A DNA stretch of 60,990 nucleotides. Origin: a virus. The position numbers and the translations under genes were made by a program. The stretch covers positions 1-60,990 of IMG/VR virus record IMGVR_UViG_3300020188_000007, one strand, 5' to 3'. Below, in pieces: positions 24,796 through 33,651 of the stretch. Each line of letters begins with the position of its first letter. Positions within the stretch are counted from its first letter, which is position 1. The notes beneath the pieces are model-generated. The model saw nothing but the letters and a program-made list of their open reading frames with translations, was not told the origin of the DNA and did no database searches.

Positions 24796-25689
24796 TTATC
24801 TGTTTATTTTATTACGCTTTTGCCTTTTTGTCAATGGCTTTTTTGCTTTTTGAGATGTTTTATCAGCAGTTAGTGGTGCACCGAGTGAACCGATGTGTGC
24901 CATTGAACCTTTGAATACATATGCTCCAATATGTTGCAACTGCATCCATGGGCAAGTCCAAATTCTTAATCCAATATCACGTGCTTTACGGCAGAAGAAG
25001 TAATCTTCCGATAGATACCGTTTTGATACTGGGTCAATCATACAATCAAAGAATGCGTGGATCATTGTTTTACCATCAAAGTTTTCAGTACGAACATGGT
25101 CAGGTTTATAACTCATCTCAGGATATGCTTCTTTCCATTTAATAAGTGTTTCACGTGGGATGAGCATAAATCCTGTACCTGCTTCTGCAACCTCCATTGG
25201 TTCACCGACATTAAATGTTGCCTGTCCTTGAACCGGGTTCATAACATAATCAGCAGTATAGTTTTCTAATTCAAACGGATCTTTATCAGCACGACCTTCT
25301 TTGGCAGCACGTGCTACCTTTTCCCAAGCAATTGTTTTCTTTGGGTAAGGACCTGTTACGATATTATAATTCTCAGGATCTGAAATGTTAACCGCAAGCA
25401 TTGCAAGAATATCTTTTGCATTGAAACCAATATCAGAATCAATAAAGACCATGTGGGTGCATTCTGACCTTAGGAATTCATCAACACAATAGTTACGTGC
25501 TCGCTGTACAAGGCTTTCATTAAACAAATAATAAAACTTTACGGTGATGCCATTTGCAGCACACATCATAGCCAAATCTGTTGAAGCCTTTGTATATGAG
25601 CCAGCACATTGGGCACCATACATCGGACTTGCTATGAAGAGGGAAAACTTTCGTAATTCCTCAACTGTTACTTCTATTTTATTACTCAT
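24796..25689 (-). CDS. GT-A-type glycosyltransferase
   Basis: The 297-aa protein has a GT-A nucleotide-sugar domain: FLFNESLVQRARNYCVDEFL-like region and VFIDSDIGF (about residues 81-89) with the D-x-D metal motif. TGFMLIPRETLIKW and EDYFFCRKARDIGLRIW follow, as in GT2-like enzymes. The last 20 residues are basic. It stands next to DexA and a methyltransferase, and could glycosylate surface sugars or DNA; the acceptor is unknown. The gp45 promoter is inside its 3' end. Confidence 0.8.
   Translation of the reverse strand: MSNKIEVTVEELRKFSLFIASPMYGAQCAGSYTKASTDLAMMCAANGITVKFYYLFNESLVQRARNYCVDEFLRSECTHMVFIDSDIGFNAKDILAMLAVNISDPENYNIVTGPYPKKTIAWEKVARAAKEGRADKDPFELENYTADYVMNPVQGQATFNVGEPMEVAEAGTGFMLIPRETLIKWKEAYPEMSYKPDHVRTENFDGKTMIHAFFDCMIDPVSKRYLSEDYFFCRKARDIGLRIWTCPWMQLQHIGAYVFKGSMAHIGSLGAPLTADKTSQKAKKPLTKRQKRNKINR
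24806..24834 (-). promoter_or_regulatory. Sigma70-like promoter for gp45
   Basis: TTGACA (24829-24834), exactly 17 bp, then TAAAAT (24806-24811) on the minus strand. It lies within the 3' coding part of the glycosyltransferase gene, 34 nt before the gp45 ATG, which lets the clamp be made apart from the upstream genes. Confidence 0.72.
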
Positions 25690-26312
25690 ATCATCTCCAT
25701 ATCATTTTCAGCTCGATGGATTGCCTGCAAACGCATAACATCCGCAAGAATATCCCATGAGCTATCGTGTTCTTTAAAATTATTTTCCCACACTTCTGTA
25801 CTATTGATTGGACAAAAACCATTGATCTTTGGGAAATCCAATTTTGCATCAATATAAGTACGTGTATCTCGTATTCTCCAAAACTTTAGGTATTCTTCCA
25901 TGTGTAGAAGTTTGTTTTGTGATTTAAACAAACGACCTAGAATAATAGGATCAAACGTATTTGATCTTGACCACCAATATGTAATGTTTGGTTGGCTAAT
26001 CAAATAATCCATAAACTCTGAACAGAACATTTCAACAGTTAAATCATTGGGTGTTGGTTTGATATGCCTACGCACCTCAGGACCTAGTGACTCCCACCAA
26101 TTAACTGTTGATGCATCAACTTCATATCCATACTTTTTAACCTGATTAACAACATCAAGTTTAAACCGTTTTGCTTTTACAACATCGTTGAAGTTGTATG
26201 GCTCATCAAGAAACTTATCCCAATTGAATACCATAACCGAACAGTCGATTACAGCACATTTATTAGCATCCTTTCCGAATGTTTCGAAGTCAATTATAAG
26301 ATCGTTTCTCAC
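25686..26312 (-). CDS. dexA: Exonuclease A (DexA-like, DEDDh)
   Basis: The 208-aa protein has the DnaQ/DexA exonuclease motifs: IIDFETFG (ExoI, residues 6-13), NTFDPIILGRLF (ExoII) and HDSSWDILADVMRL near the end (ExoIII with the His of the DEDDh class). T4 DexA has 227 aa and is a 3'-5' DNA exonuclease. The gene overlaps the methyltransferase gene by 4 nt. Confidence 0.92.
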   Translation of the reverse strand: MRNDLIIDFETFGKDANKCAVIDCSVMVFNWDKFLDEPYNFNDVVKAKRFKLDVVNQVKKYGYEVDASTVNWWESLGPEVRRHIKPTPNDLTVEMFCSEFMDYLISQPNITYWWSRSNTFDPIILGRLFKSQNKLLHMEEYLKFWRIRDTRTYIDAKLDFPKINGFCPINSTEVWENNFKEHDSSWDILADVMRLQAIHRAENDMEMI

Positions 26313-27532
26313 GCAAAGAACTCCTCTAATGTAGGTTGATTACTTGTACCTCGGACATCCATTTCTGTCTTTTCAGTATGATTATTCTGACGCAAATAGT
26401 TTGTTTCAGACATAGGTAGTTCACCGTTAAGGAATTTTGCAATCTGCAAGTGCATATCACGAGATGTTGGTACAGGAACATTTTGGGCAATGTGGTTCAT
26501 AGAAGTCATTCCATTAAGCAACTCAAAATCATCAGGGAAACCCATCAAATACAATGCTTCACGGATTGTTAGTGAACGGTCATAGTGCGGATGTACTGTG
26601 TCTGCAAGGTTACGTCCAATAACAGCATTCATACAATCATCAAACACATGGACTGATGCATCCCAAACGCCCAAACCTTGAGCAAACTTTTTGATGGCAT
26701 GGTCAGTTACGTGTATCCCACGTGTATGTCCTGTCTCGTGCATCCATTTATTTGCCTCTTGAATTTTACCTGATTTGTTTACATATCCAAATGCCGTTGC
26801 CGCAATCTCACGGATAACTTGACGTGCTGTCATATTTGATCCTGGTGGTAGCATTGCTTCAACAAAATTATAATAAGGTTCATCCATTAGGTTTTTGTTT
26901 ACAATCAAATCTTGGTGTAGTGCATCATCTTTGACATCGTTTACATATTCATCAAATCTACGACGTGGGCGTTTATGCCAATCCATAATAGGTGCAGTTT
27001 CTGATTTCCAACCAATAGCAAAGGTACGGTCACGTGCTTGTGGAATACCATGATATTTTGTTGATGTTTTATATAATGTCATACTATAACCTGCTTTGCT
27101 GCAAATGTCAAATAGTTTATCTGCTACAGGTCGACCTTTATTAGTAAATAGTGCAGGAGCGTTTTCAACAATAATAGCTTTGGCTTCAAACCTATTAATA
27201 CCTTCTTTAAAAACTTCGTACATCCATTCGTTCTTTTCACAACCTGCACCTTTTGCGTCAGGCGCTTTTGCAGTATTCAATTGTGACAATGCAGCACAAG
27301 GTGGTGTACCGCTGACAACATCAAGTGATCTTTTTGCGGCTTCAGGAATCATTGTATAGGCAATATCTCGACCTTTTGTTACATTCTGATAGTTAACATA
27401 GTGACTATCGTTTGCTCCAAAGTCAGGATAGGAATAGATTGTTTCAGGTGGCTTGCCGAATGCTTTTTCCGCTCCTAGCATTTGACCGCCGATTAGTGGA
27501 ATGATTGGAGCCCAGGTAATTTCTTTGTTCAT
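26309..27532 (-). CDS. C5-cytosine DNA methyltransferase
   Basis: The 407-aa protein has the standard order of C5 methyltransferase motifs: IIPLIGGQMLGAEKAF (I, variant of F-x-G-x-G), PPCAALSQ with catalytic Cys at 79 (IV), ENAPAL (VI) and QARDRTF (VIII), then target domain and REALYLMGFPDDF near the end. It may protect phage DNA or mark host DNA. Its presence beside a dCMP hydroxymethylase is odd, because hydroxymethylated cytosine would not be a normal substrate. Confidence 0.9.
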   Translation of the reverse strand: MNKEITWAPIIPLIGGQMLGAEKAFGKPPETIYSYPDFGANDSHYVNYQNVTKGRDIAYTMIPEAAKRSLDVVSGTPPCAALSQLNTAKAPDAKGAGCEKNEWMYEVFKEGINRFEAKAIIVENAPALFTNKGRPVADKLFDICSKAGYSMTLYKTSTKYHGIPQARDRTFAIGWKSETAPIMDWHKRPRRRFDEYVNDVKDDALHQDLIVNKNLMDEPYYNFVEAMLPPGSNMTARQVIREIAATAFGYVNKSGKIQEANKWMHETGHTRGIHVTDHAIKKFAQGLGVWDASVHVFDDCMNAVIGRNLADTVHPHYDRSLTIREALYLMGFPDDFELLNGMTSMNHIAQNVPVPTSRDMHLQIAKFLNGELPMSETNYLRQNNHTEKTEMDVRGTSNQPTLEEFFA

Positions 27533-27545
27533 AATATATCCTTAT

Positions 27546-28796
27546 TTAAAAAAATGCTTCGAGTGTTGCTGGTTTTTGAACTTCATATCCAGTTAAATCA
27601 GGTCTCTTATAGTTACTGTCAAATGCGGTGAAGATTTTATCATTAATAAAACTACCATCATAATATTCAGGTTTAAGAACAGCTTTACGCAATTCGTAGA
27701 TTGTTTGCTCATATGCCAATTTGTTATCAATAAGATATTGAAGATTTTTATGGAATTCTTCAGGTGTTTTTGGGCGCAAGATCTCAGGAATAGGTGTGTG
27801 ACCTTGCATATCATATGACGGATGTAAGAATGGAATAACACCAGCATGGATCATTTCAATATACTTTGACGTTACCCAACCTTCTTTAATAGGAATGATA
27901 AATGTAAACTTAACATCCTGTAGTTTGTTCTGCAATTGTTTTAGATGCATTGATCCTTTAAAACGATTATCTCCTTTTGCATTATTACCCCATTTGCCAT
28001 AGATCTCAACATCATCAAATTTGTCGAGTACCCATTCCTTCAGGAGTTTATAACGTGATGGTTTGCCTTCATTAAGAACAACCATGAAGTCAGTGTTACG
28101 ATTAGTATTTACTTCTTCTGTATATTCGTAATCAACACAGAATGCTGTTTCCATTGCAGCGTATTCACAGTTAACAGGAATGTCTTGCCGTGATTGATCT
28201 TCAATGCTTTTAATTGGATGAGCAGTATAGGTATAGTCATATTGGCTCAAACCTTTAAACGGTAGGTGCATAAAGTCACGTGCTTGCCGCATTGTGTATC
28301 GAGGATCATTGATAACTTCAACATAATGTGGCTTACATTCATTTAGCCAAAAAGTCAACGGTGTAACATACCATTTTGTCATATCAAGAACAAATGCTGG
28401 TTTGCCATCATCGTTTTCTTCACGAACCTTTTTCATCTTTTCGGGAATACTTACGTTACCGATTTGACCTACCATCATTACCGTGGCATCAAGCGTGATA
28501 TTATTTTCTTCAAAATATGTTTTAATCCACCAAAAATACCGATCAGTTGGTACTCTTTCAATTTTCATTTCTGCCCAAATATCAATAACATTATTATAAG
28601 GAAACAGATCTGCTTTATCCGTTTCAGTTAATGAAGCGAAGTCAGATCTTCCTACAATATAAAATATTTTATCAGGGTTGTTGTTTGCAATAGCACGAAG
28701 AACACAAGATGCCTCATTGTCACCACCGACAGGAGAATATTTGTTTGTCCTTAGCTTTACTGATTTACCAATTTTGGCAAAGGCAATATGTTTCAT
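27546..28796 (-). CDS. GT-B-like glycosyltransferase, candidate DNA glucosyltransferase
   Basis: I start at ATG 28796; the longer reading overlaps the HAD gene. The 416-aa protein begins HIAFAKIGKSVKL and has DFMVVLNEGKPSRYK, FDDVEIYGKW and, near residue 340, YIEMIHAGVIPFLHPSYD, a typical C-terminal GT-B nucleotide-sugar region. The same element occurs in the gene at 17207. Between a C5 methyltransferase and other DNA-modification genes, a role in glycosylating hydroxymethylcytosine is plausible; the protein could instead be a cell-surface enzyme. Confidence 0.55.
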   Translation of the reverse strand: MKHIAFAKIGKSVKLRTNKYSPVGGDNEASCVLRAIANNNPDKIFYIVGRSDFASLTETDKADLFPYNNVIDIWAEMKIERVPTDRYFWWIKTYFEENNITLDATVMMVGQIGNVSIPEKMKKVREENDDGKPAFVLDMTKWYVTPLTFWLNECKPHYVEVINDPRYTMRQARDFMHLPFKGLSQYDYTYTAHPIKSIEDQSRQDIPVNCEYAAMETAFCVDYEYTEEVNTNRNTDFMVVLNEGKPSRYKLLKEWVLDKFDDVEIYGKWGNNAKGDNRFKGSMHLKQLQNKLQDVKFTFIIPIKEGWVTSKYIEMIHAGVIPFLHPSYDMQGHTPIPEILRPKTPEEFHKNLQYLIDNKLAYEQTIYELRKAVLKPEYYDGSFINDKIFTAFDSNYKRPDLTGYEVQKPATLEAFF

Positions 28797-28798
28797 AA

Positions 28799-29161
28799 TT
28801 AAGTCCATTCCATAGTTTTAACGAATTGCTCGGGAGTTATTGCTTTATCGTCAATATAGTAAACACCGTATGGTTTACCCCAAACAATTTCATCATAAGG
28901 AACGTCGTACTTTTTTAGCCAATCGACTGTAATCTGTCCGACGTCTTCAATAATTTTATTTATGTCACCGCCATGAGTTAACATTCTGCGTGCTGTATGT
29001 AGCACAATCCGATAACCTTTTGACTTTGCCTTTTGCAGACTTTTAATCATAGGTTCATTTGGTAGAGCCATAGCATACTTCTGTTCTGATTCTTTTTGGT
29101 TATGTCTAGGGTAACATATAGTATCGTCTATGTCAACTACAATTGTTTCTTGCGTACTCAT
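28799..29161 (-). CDS. HAD-family phosphatase
   Basis: The 120-aa protein has the HAD nucleophile motif near its N-terminus: VVDIDDTICYP (residues 8-18), the T-A/S loop in VLHTARRML and a C-terminal DDKAI acid pair. It resembles short sugar-phosphate phosphatases linked to polysaccharide genes. It overlaps the end of the nucleotidyltransferase-kinase gene by 29 nt. Confidence 0.85.
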   Translation of the reverse strand: MSTQETIVVDIDDTICYPRHNQKESEQKYAMALPNEPMIKSLQKAKSKGYRIVLHTARRMLTHGGDINKIIEDVGQITVDWLKKYDVPYDEIVWGKPYGVYYIDDKAITPEQFVKTMEWT

Positions 29162-30608
29162 TAATATAATCTCTCATTCTTTGTTGTCTGTCTTCGCAGT
29201 CATAATGAAGTTTAATACAAGTTGCGATTAACAGTGCACCGCCATCTATGATTTCGTCATAATCATTAGGAAAGTACTCTTTAATTAATTCAGAAAAACA
29301 TTCCCGAACCGCTGTGGGGTATTTATGCCCCGTAACTAGTTCGTTATATCCATGATATAGGTCGTGTGACAATTTGCACATATCATAAAGGTAATCACCA
29401 CCGATACCTATATAATCACCATAAGATCCTCGTGGATCCAATAATGTAAAAGCATCATTATATGGGTTATACAGAATGTTGCCAAAGTGCAAATCACCGT
29501 GCATAGCATCAACAGGTTTTGCCTTTTTCAGACAGCGTTCCGCAACATTTCGGTAATACGGACTATCAGTTTCTAATCGTTCTTCTGTTTTATCAATCCA
29601 CATCTTTTTTGCATTGTCAGGAAAATTGGCAGTAAACTCAAGAGTTGGCTTACGATGAAAATGGTTTGACATTGTAACTATAACTCTTTCAATCAAATAC
29701 CGTATAGTACTTTTTGATATGTCCTCATGAGCAAATAGATCAGATAGCAGAATGCCTGACTCATAGGACATGGTCAGGGAATAATCATCTTTTAATACTT
29801 TAGGAATGAGCATGCTTTGAATAGGTGACAGTGATGTATACCAATTCTTTTCATTCATAATAGTTCTTGTGGCAAAACTGTTATTTGCATTTGGAATCTT
29901 TGTAATCATATTGAGATCGGCATGATATTCAAACGAATTAAACTCACGTGCCTTTAGTGTCAACAATGTAGCACAAGTTTTATGGTATGAGGCAATATCA
30001 CCAATATCATACCACAATTCTGTACTTACGTTATTAAAGTTACCATAATCTTCAAGTGCATCCGAGATATCATATCCTTTGCTATCACAAAAAGCAATGG
30101 ATGCAGTTTGCCCACACTTAAAGCTGTATAGACCTACGAGTGCGGTTGCGTTATCAATGTTTTCTTTTGGTTTATTGTAATATTTTTCACCATCCCACAT
30201 ACACCAAGCAAAGTGATCTTCAACTTGTTTTGTTAAAAGGAAGTCTGTACCCAACGGCATATTTTCTTCAAGGATAATTGCGTCACCCAACCAAACAACA
30301 AGAGGACATTCCCAATTACCCAAATTTTCAATACCAACAGCAATAGCGTCACGAGGTCCATTTAGTGATCCTTGTTTTACACATTTAATATTTTTATATT
30401 TTGATTTTTCAACCCAGTCACGAATATCATTATGCTTACCATCAACAATAACGATCTGCCCAACTTGATCAGCATTCTTATAAATTGATTCAATAATATA
30501 TTCAATAGTAGGTTTACCGTGGACACGGATCATAGCCTTGCTACAATTTGCTGTTAGCGGTTTAAGGCGTGTTGCTTCTCCTGCCGCTGGTATCACTACA
30601 TTTATCAT
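29133..30608 (-). CDS. Fused nucleotidyltransferase and APH-like kinase
   Basis: The 491-aa protein joins two domains. Residues 1-230 are a sugar or choline-type nucleotidyltransferase: VVIPAAGEATRLKPLT (3-18) with the G-x-x-x-R-x-x-x-L loop, then SKAMIRVHGKPTIEY. Residues 245-491 form an aminoglycoside/choline kinase fold: HGDLHFGN (370-377) and the metal-binding DPRG (392-395). Such a pair can phosphorylate and then activate a small molecule. It is followed by a HAD phosphatase, a second activation-type enzyme. The substrate is unknown. Confidence 0.82.
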   Translation of the reverse strand: MINVVIPAAGEATRLKPLTANCSKAMIRVHGKPTIEYIIESIYKNADQVGQIVIVDGKHNDIRDWVEKSKYKNIKCVKQGSLNGPRDAIAVGIENLGNWECPLVVWLGDAIILEENMPLGTDFLLTKQVEDHFAWCMWDGEKYYNKPKENIDNATALVGLYSFKCGQTASIAFCDSKGYDISDALEDYGNFNNVSTELWYDIGDIASYHKTCATLLTLKAREFNSFEYHADLNMITKIPNANNSFATRTIMNEKNWYTSLSPIQSMLIPKVLKDDYSLTMSYESGILLSDLFAHEDISKSTIRYLIERVIVTMSNHFHRKPTLEFTANFPDNAKKMWIDKTEERLETDSPYYRNVAERCLKKAKPVDAMHGDLHFGNILYNPYNDAFTLLDPRGSYGDYIGIGGDYLYDMCKLSHDLYHGYNELVTGHKYPTAVRECFSELIKEYFPNDYDEIIDGGALLIATCIKLHYDCEDRQQRMRDYINEYARNNCS

Positions 30609-31242
30609 AATTTAATCTCCACTCGTCGTATTCATCTTCAAGGTTAACCCATTGTGGTTTACATAGACCTGACCAACTATGTCTCTTGTCCCAAACAAAC
30701 CACGCATATGCAATCATACCACCAATCTGATGTTTCTTTTCAATCGGCTCAATAGAATCCTTTTTGAATTGAACTCGGTCCGATAAAAATATTATATCAC
30801 TAGGAGGGTGGTTTGTAAACAACTTTTTTCGTTTTTTTCCTTCTAAAAAGGTTAAACGTAGAAACATTGCTACATAATCATATTCACCTATCCATTTTTC
30901 CGCCATCTTTCGTGGTAAGTCTTTATGATATGGTGGGTTTGTCACTACTCCATCAAAACCTGTTGGCTTTTGCAATTCCATTGCGTCATAAGAAGTATTT
31001 ATGCTACATAAAGAATCGGAATATTCATTGAGATCATAACTTAAAACATTGTGACCATTCCGCGCAAGCTCAACCGAAATGTTACCACGACCTGCGCATG
31101 GTTCAACTATATCTCTTGGTGGTTTACAATACTTTGTGAGAACGAATGTTGCAAGTGGAGGTGTTGGGTAAAAATCATTCGTTCTTCGGTTAGGGTCATC
31201 TTTCTTGACCCCAACATAGACATCGGTTAAACTATTAGCCAA
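30562..31242 (-). CDS. N6-adenine-type DNA methyltransferase
   Basis: The 226-aa protein opens with NDFYPTPPLAT and has VEPCAGRGN (residues 46-54, SAM site) and TNPPYHKD with the catalytic NPPY at 102-105. This layout fits small stand-alone adenine methyltransferases. No recognition domain is evident. It overlaps the next gene by 47 nt, a long overlap for this operon. Confidence 0.85.
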   Translation of the reverse strand: MANSLTDVYVGVKKDDPNRRTNDFYPTPPLATFVLTKYCKPPRDIVEPCAGRGNISVELARNGHNVLSYDLNEYSDSLCSINTSYDAMELQKPTGFDGVVTNPPYHKDLPRKMAEKWIGEYDYVAMFLRLTFLEGKKRKKLFTNHPPSDIIFLSDRVQFKKDSIEPIEKKHQIGGMIAYAWFVWDKRHSWSGLCKPQWVNLEDEYDEWRLNYDKCSDTSGRRSNTP

Positions 31243-31738
31243 GGTGTGTTACCAAAATACCTGCCTCTTTAAACATAGGCGCAGATTGCGTGGTCCATAA
31301 GTCAACCCATTTCTCGGGTGTGTTGTATGTTGCTTCGCGGATTACAACTCGGCGAATACCGGATTGAATAATAAGTTTAGTACAGTCAGGACACACTGGC
31401 AATCCGTGGACATATATTGTTGCATTCTTTAATGAAACACCAGAATACAAAGCATTCATCAAAGCATTAGTTTCCGCATGGACAATCCGCGGGTATTTTT
31501 CATCTCGGTTTTCTAAACGCTCAATACTATCTTCAATACCTTTTGGAAAACCATTATAACCAGTAGCAAGAATACGTCGTTCGTCATTTACACAAACAGC
31601 ACCAATCTGACTCGACGGATCTTTACTCCATTTAGAAATTGTTTCAGCCAATTCCATAAATCGCTTATCCCATTTGAGTTGACGTTCATCTTCCTCACGG
31701 TATTTTCGACTTATAAATCTATCATATGGTTCTTGCAT
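31235..31738 (-). CDS. dCMP deaminase
   Basis: The 167-aa protein has the zinc deaminase motifs: HAETNAL (with His and the catalytic Glu) and PVCPDCTKLI (P-C-x-x-C). It fits T4 dCMP deaminase (193 aa) and supplies dUMP for TMP synthesis. The ATG overlaps the stop of the FabF gene (TAATG), and its end overlaps the methyltransferase gene by 8 nt. Confidence 0.93.
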   Translation of the reverse strand: MQEPYDRFISRKYREEDERQLKWDKRFMELAETISKWSKDPSSQIGAVCVNDERRILATGYNGFPKGIEDSIERLENRDEKYPRIVHAETNALMNALYSGVSLKNATIYVHGLPVCPDCTKLIIQSGIRRVVIREATYNTPEKWVDLWTTQSAPMFKEAGILVTHLG

Positions 31739-32973
31739 TACATACCTCGAATAGCAATAGTTGAATTTAAACCACCAAACGCAAAGTTATTACTGATTGC
31801 AACATCAACCTTCTTTTTCTTTGCGGTATTTGGTACGACGTCAAGATCACATTCAGGATCAGGTTCTTCATAATTAATTGTTGGTGCAATAATGCCATCG
31901 TTTACTGCCATAATTGCCGCAAGTAATTCAACTGCACCTGTTCCGCCAATACAATGTCCGTGCATAGATTTGGTTGAACTTACACTCAATTTATGAGCAT
32001 GGTCACCGAATGTTTGTTTGATAGCATCAATTTCAGTTCTATCATTTGGAACTGTGCCTGTACCATGAGCATTTATATAATCAACTTGTTCTGGGTTAAT
32101 TGATGCATCTTTGAGGCATTTTTTCATTGATCTAATCAATCCTGAAACTTCAGGCATCACAAGATCACTTGAGTCTGCAGTACACGCCGCACCTAATACT
32201 TCACAGATGATATTTGCACCACGATTTTTAGCATGCCAATATTCTTCAAAGACAAATACACCTGCGCCTTCACCGTGAACAATACCTTGACGCCCAAGAG
32301 AAAACGGTCGACAGTAACCTGGGCTTACAACGCGCAAACCTTCCCATGCTTTCATTCCTGATAGATTTAGAATTGCTTCTGAACCACCTGTCAGCATAAC
32401 AGGAGCCATACCGTATTTAACCATATGGAATGCTTGTGTCATTGCGTGGTTAGCAGAAGCACATCCTGACGTTACAGTAAATGATGGACCTTTGATATTA
32501 TGTTCCATTGAGATATGGCAAACAGGAGCATTACCCATAACACGTGGAATAATAAAAGGATTAGCACGGCGTTTTGGATTATCAGATGCAAAGTAATTAT
32601 GATATGTCCGTTCCCAGGTTTCAGCGCCACCACTACCGTTACCCATAATAATACCTGCTTCCTCAGCAAGTTCACCATCAAATTCTAAACCTGATTGTTC
32701 TACTGCCTCGCGGGCTGCAAGTATATTGAGTTGTGTAAACCTATCAAAGATTGCAATTTGCATTCTTGTCCAATGGTCTTTTTCATCATAGCCTTTAATT
32801 TGGCCACCACGAGTGTAGCGCATATTTTGAATTTCTATGATGTTTTGGAGTTCGCTAATGCCGTCGGTGCCTTCGGCCATTGCTTTCATTGTATCTTGGG
32901 CAGTCCATCCTAAAGAATTTATAGTGCCCATGCCTGTAATAACAACACGGTTAGTCTGTCTTGTTGAGCTCAT
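31738..32973 (-). CDS. fabF: Beta-ketoacyl-ACP synthase (FabF-like)
   Basis: The 411-aa protein is a ketosynthase with the Cys-His-His triad of condensing enzymes: C171 in TSGCASAN, H303 in NAHGTGT and H340 in KSMHGHCIGGTGAVE. FabF normally has K-S-M-T-G-H-L-x-G-A-A-G, so the phage version differs at the third motif but keeps the catalytic His. It starts at the ATG 32973 rather than an upstream TTG. A fatty acid elongation enzyme among nucleotide and DNA-modification genes is unusual. I see no acyl carrier protein in the window. Confidence 0.9.
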   Translation of the reverse strand: MSSTRQTNRVVITGMGTINSLGWTAQDTMKAMAEGTDGISELQNIIEIQNMRYTRGGQIKGYDEKDHWTRMQIAIFDRFTQLNILAAREAVEQSGLEFDGELAEEAGIIMGNGSGGAETWERTYHNYFASDNPKRRANPFIIPRVMGNAPVCHISMEHNIKGPSFTVTSGCASANHAMTQAFHMVKYGMAPVMLTGGSEAILNLSGMKAWEGLRVVSPGYCRPFSLGRQGIVHGEGAGVFVFEEYWHAKNRGANIICEVLGAACTADSSDLVMPEVSGLIRSMKKCLKDASINPEQVDYINAHGTGTVPNDRTEIDAIKQTFGDHAHKLSVSSTKSMHGHCIGGTGAVELLAAIMAVNDGIIAPTINYEEPDPECDLDVVPNTAKKKKVDVAISNNFAFGGLNSTIAIRGM

Positions 32974-33154
32974 CAATTAATGTTTTCCTTTTTTCACTAC
33001 CCATTGCTCCATCAAAAAGTGATTTGGCAGAAGTCATAAGACAACTGCCGAGCATTAGGATTTCTTCATTATCATCACACATCATAATAAGCCGATCTAT
33101 TTCAGAATTAAAATAAGTCATTCTTTTTACAACGTGGCGTACGGAATGTGGCAT
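32951..33154 (-). CDS. Small protein upstream of FabF (67 aa)
   Basis: The 67-aa product (HSVRHVVKRMTYFNSEIDRL and MLGSCLMTSAKSLFDGAMG) is helical. It lacks the D-S-L site of acyl carrier proteins, so it is not an ACP. It ends inside the fabF gene by 23 nt and begins on the stop of the WYL_2-type gene, so the three are linked. Function unknown. Confidence 0.68.
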   Translation of the reverse strand: MPHSVRHVVKRMTYFNSEIDRLIMMCDDNEEILMLGSCLMTSAKSLFDGAMGSEKRKTLIDELNKTD

Positions 33155-33426
33155 TACTCTTCAACGAGCTCCACTGAAATAACTTTCTTTACTTTAATAC
33201 CATCCCACCGATCCTTGCGGATATCGTAACAACCAGTATGAGAAGGTGTCAACACAGGTGGATTGTTTATGCGGCCGCGCTTGTTTGGCATATCAGGAAT
33301 TAGTTCAGGCTTGAGTGTGTAATGCTTACTGCGTGTACCAGTTTTATCATTACGTTCCCAGGTGACAAGGCATTCGCCTTCCTGTAATTTAGCTTTAAAT
33401 GCTGCTTTACTCCATGTCCCTAGCAT
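33154..33426 (-). CDS. DUF2693/WYL_2-type SH3-like protein (90 aa)
   Basis: The start MLGTWSKAAFKAKLQEGECLVTWER (in two parts, residues 1-25) and the following TRSKHYTLKPE match small phage proteins of the DUF2693 group, which are predicted SH3-like barrels. They occur in many phages; their function is unknown. It overlaps its upstream neighbour by 20 nt and its downstream neighbour by 1 nt. Confidence 0.68.
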   Translation of the reverse strand: MLGTWSKAAFKAKLQEGECLVTWERNDKTGTRSKHYTLKPELIPDMPNKRGRINNPPVLTPSHTGCYDIRKDRWDGIKVKKVISVELVEE

Positions 33427-33643
33427 CGGATTCTCCTATCATTCGTTTTTCCATATTTTCTTTTACGTCCATTACTTTTTCATTTTCAATTATATTAATA
33501 ATGATATTAGTAATGTCTAAATCTTTTTGTAGGAAAGACATTTTGGTTTTTATTTTTTCAATCTGTGCTCGATAAAATTCAAGCTCTTTTTCTTTTCTGA
33601 GTTTTGTCTCGATAACATCTGATATTCGTATTAATTTACTCAT
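33407..33643 (-). CDS. Coiled-coil protein (78 aa)
   Basis: The product is mostly one charged helix: ETKLRKEKELEFYRAQIEKI and KTKMSFLQKDLDITNIIINI. No other domain is visible. Its gene begins right after the end of the dCMP hydroxymethylase gene and overlaps the next gene by 20 nt. It is probably a small oligomeric or binding protein; function unknown. Confidence 0.65.
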   Translation of the reverse strand: MSKLIRISDVIETKLRKEKELEFYRAQIEKIKTKMSFLQKDLDITNIIINIIENEKVMDVKENMEKRMIGESDARDME

Positions 33644-33651
33644 GGATATAT

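Noticed and set aside
32951-33154. Acyl carrier protein partner for FabF
   Set aside because: The 67-aa protein lacks the D-S-L phosphopantetheine site.
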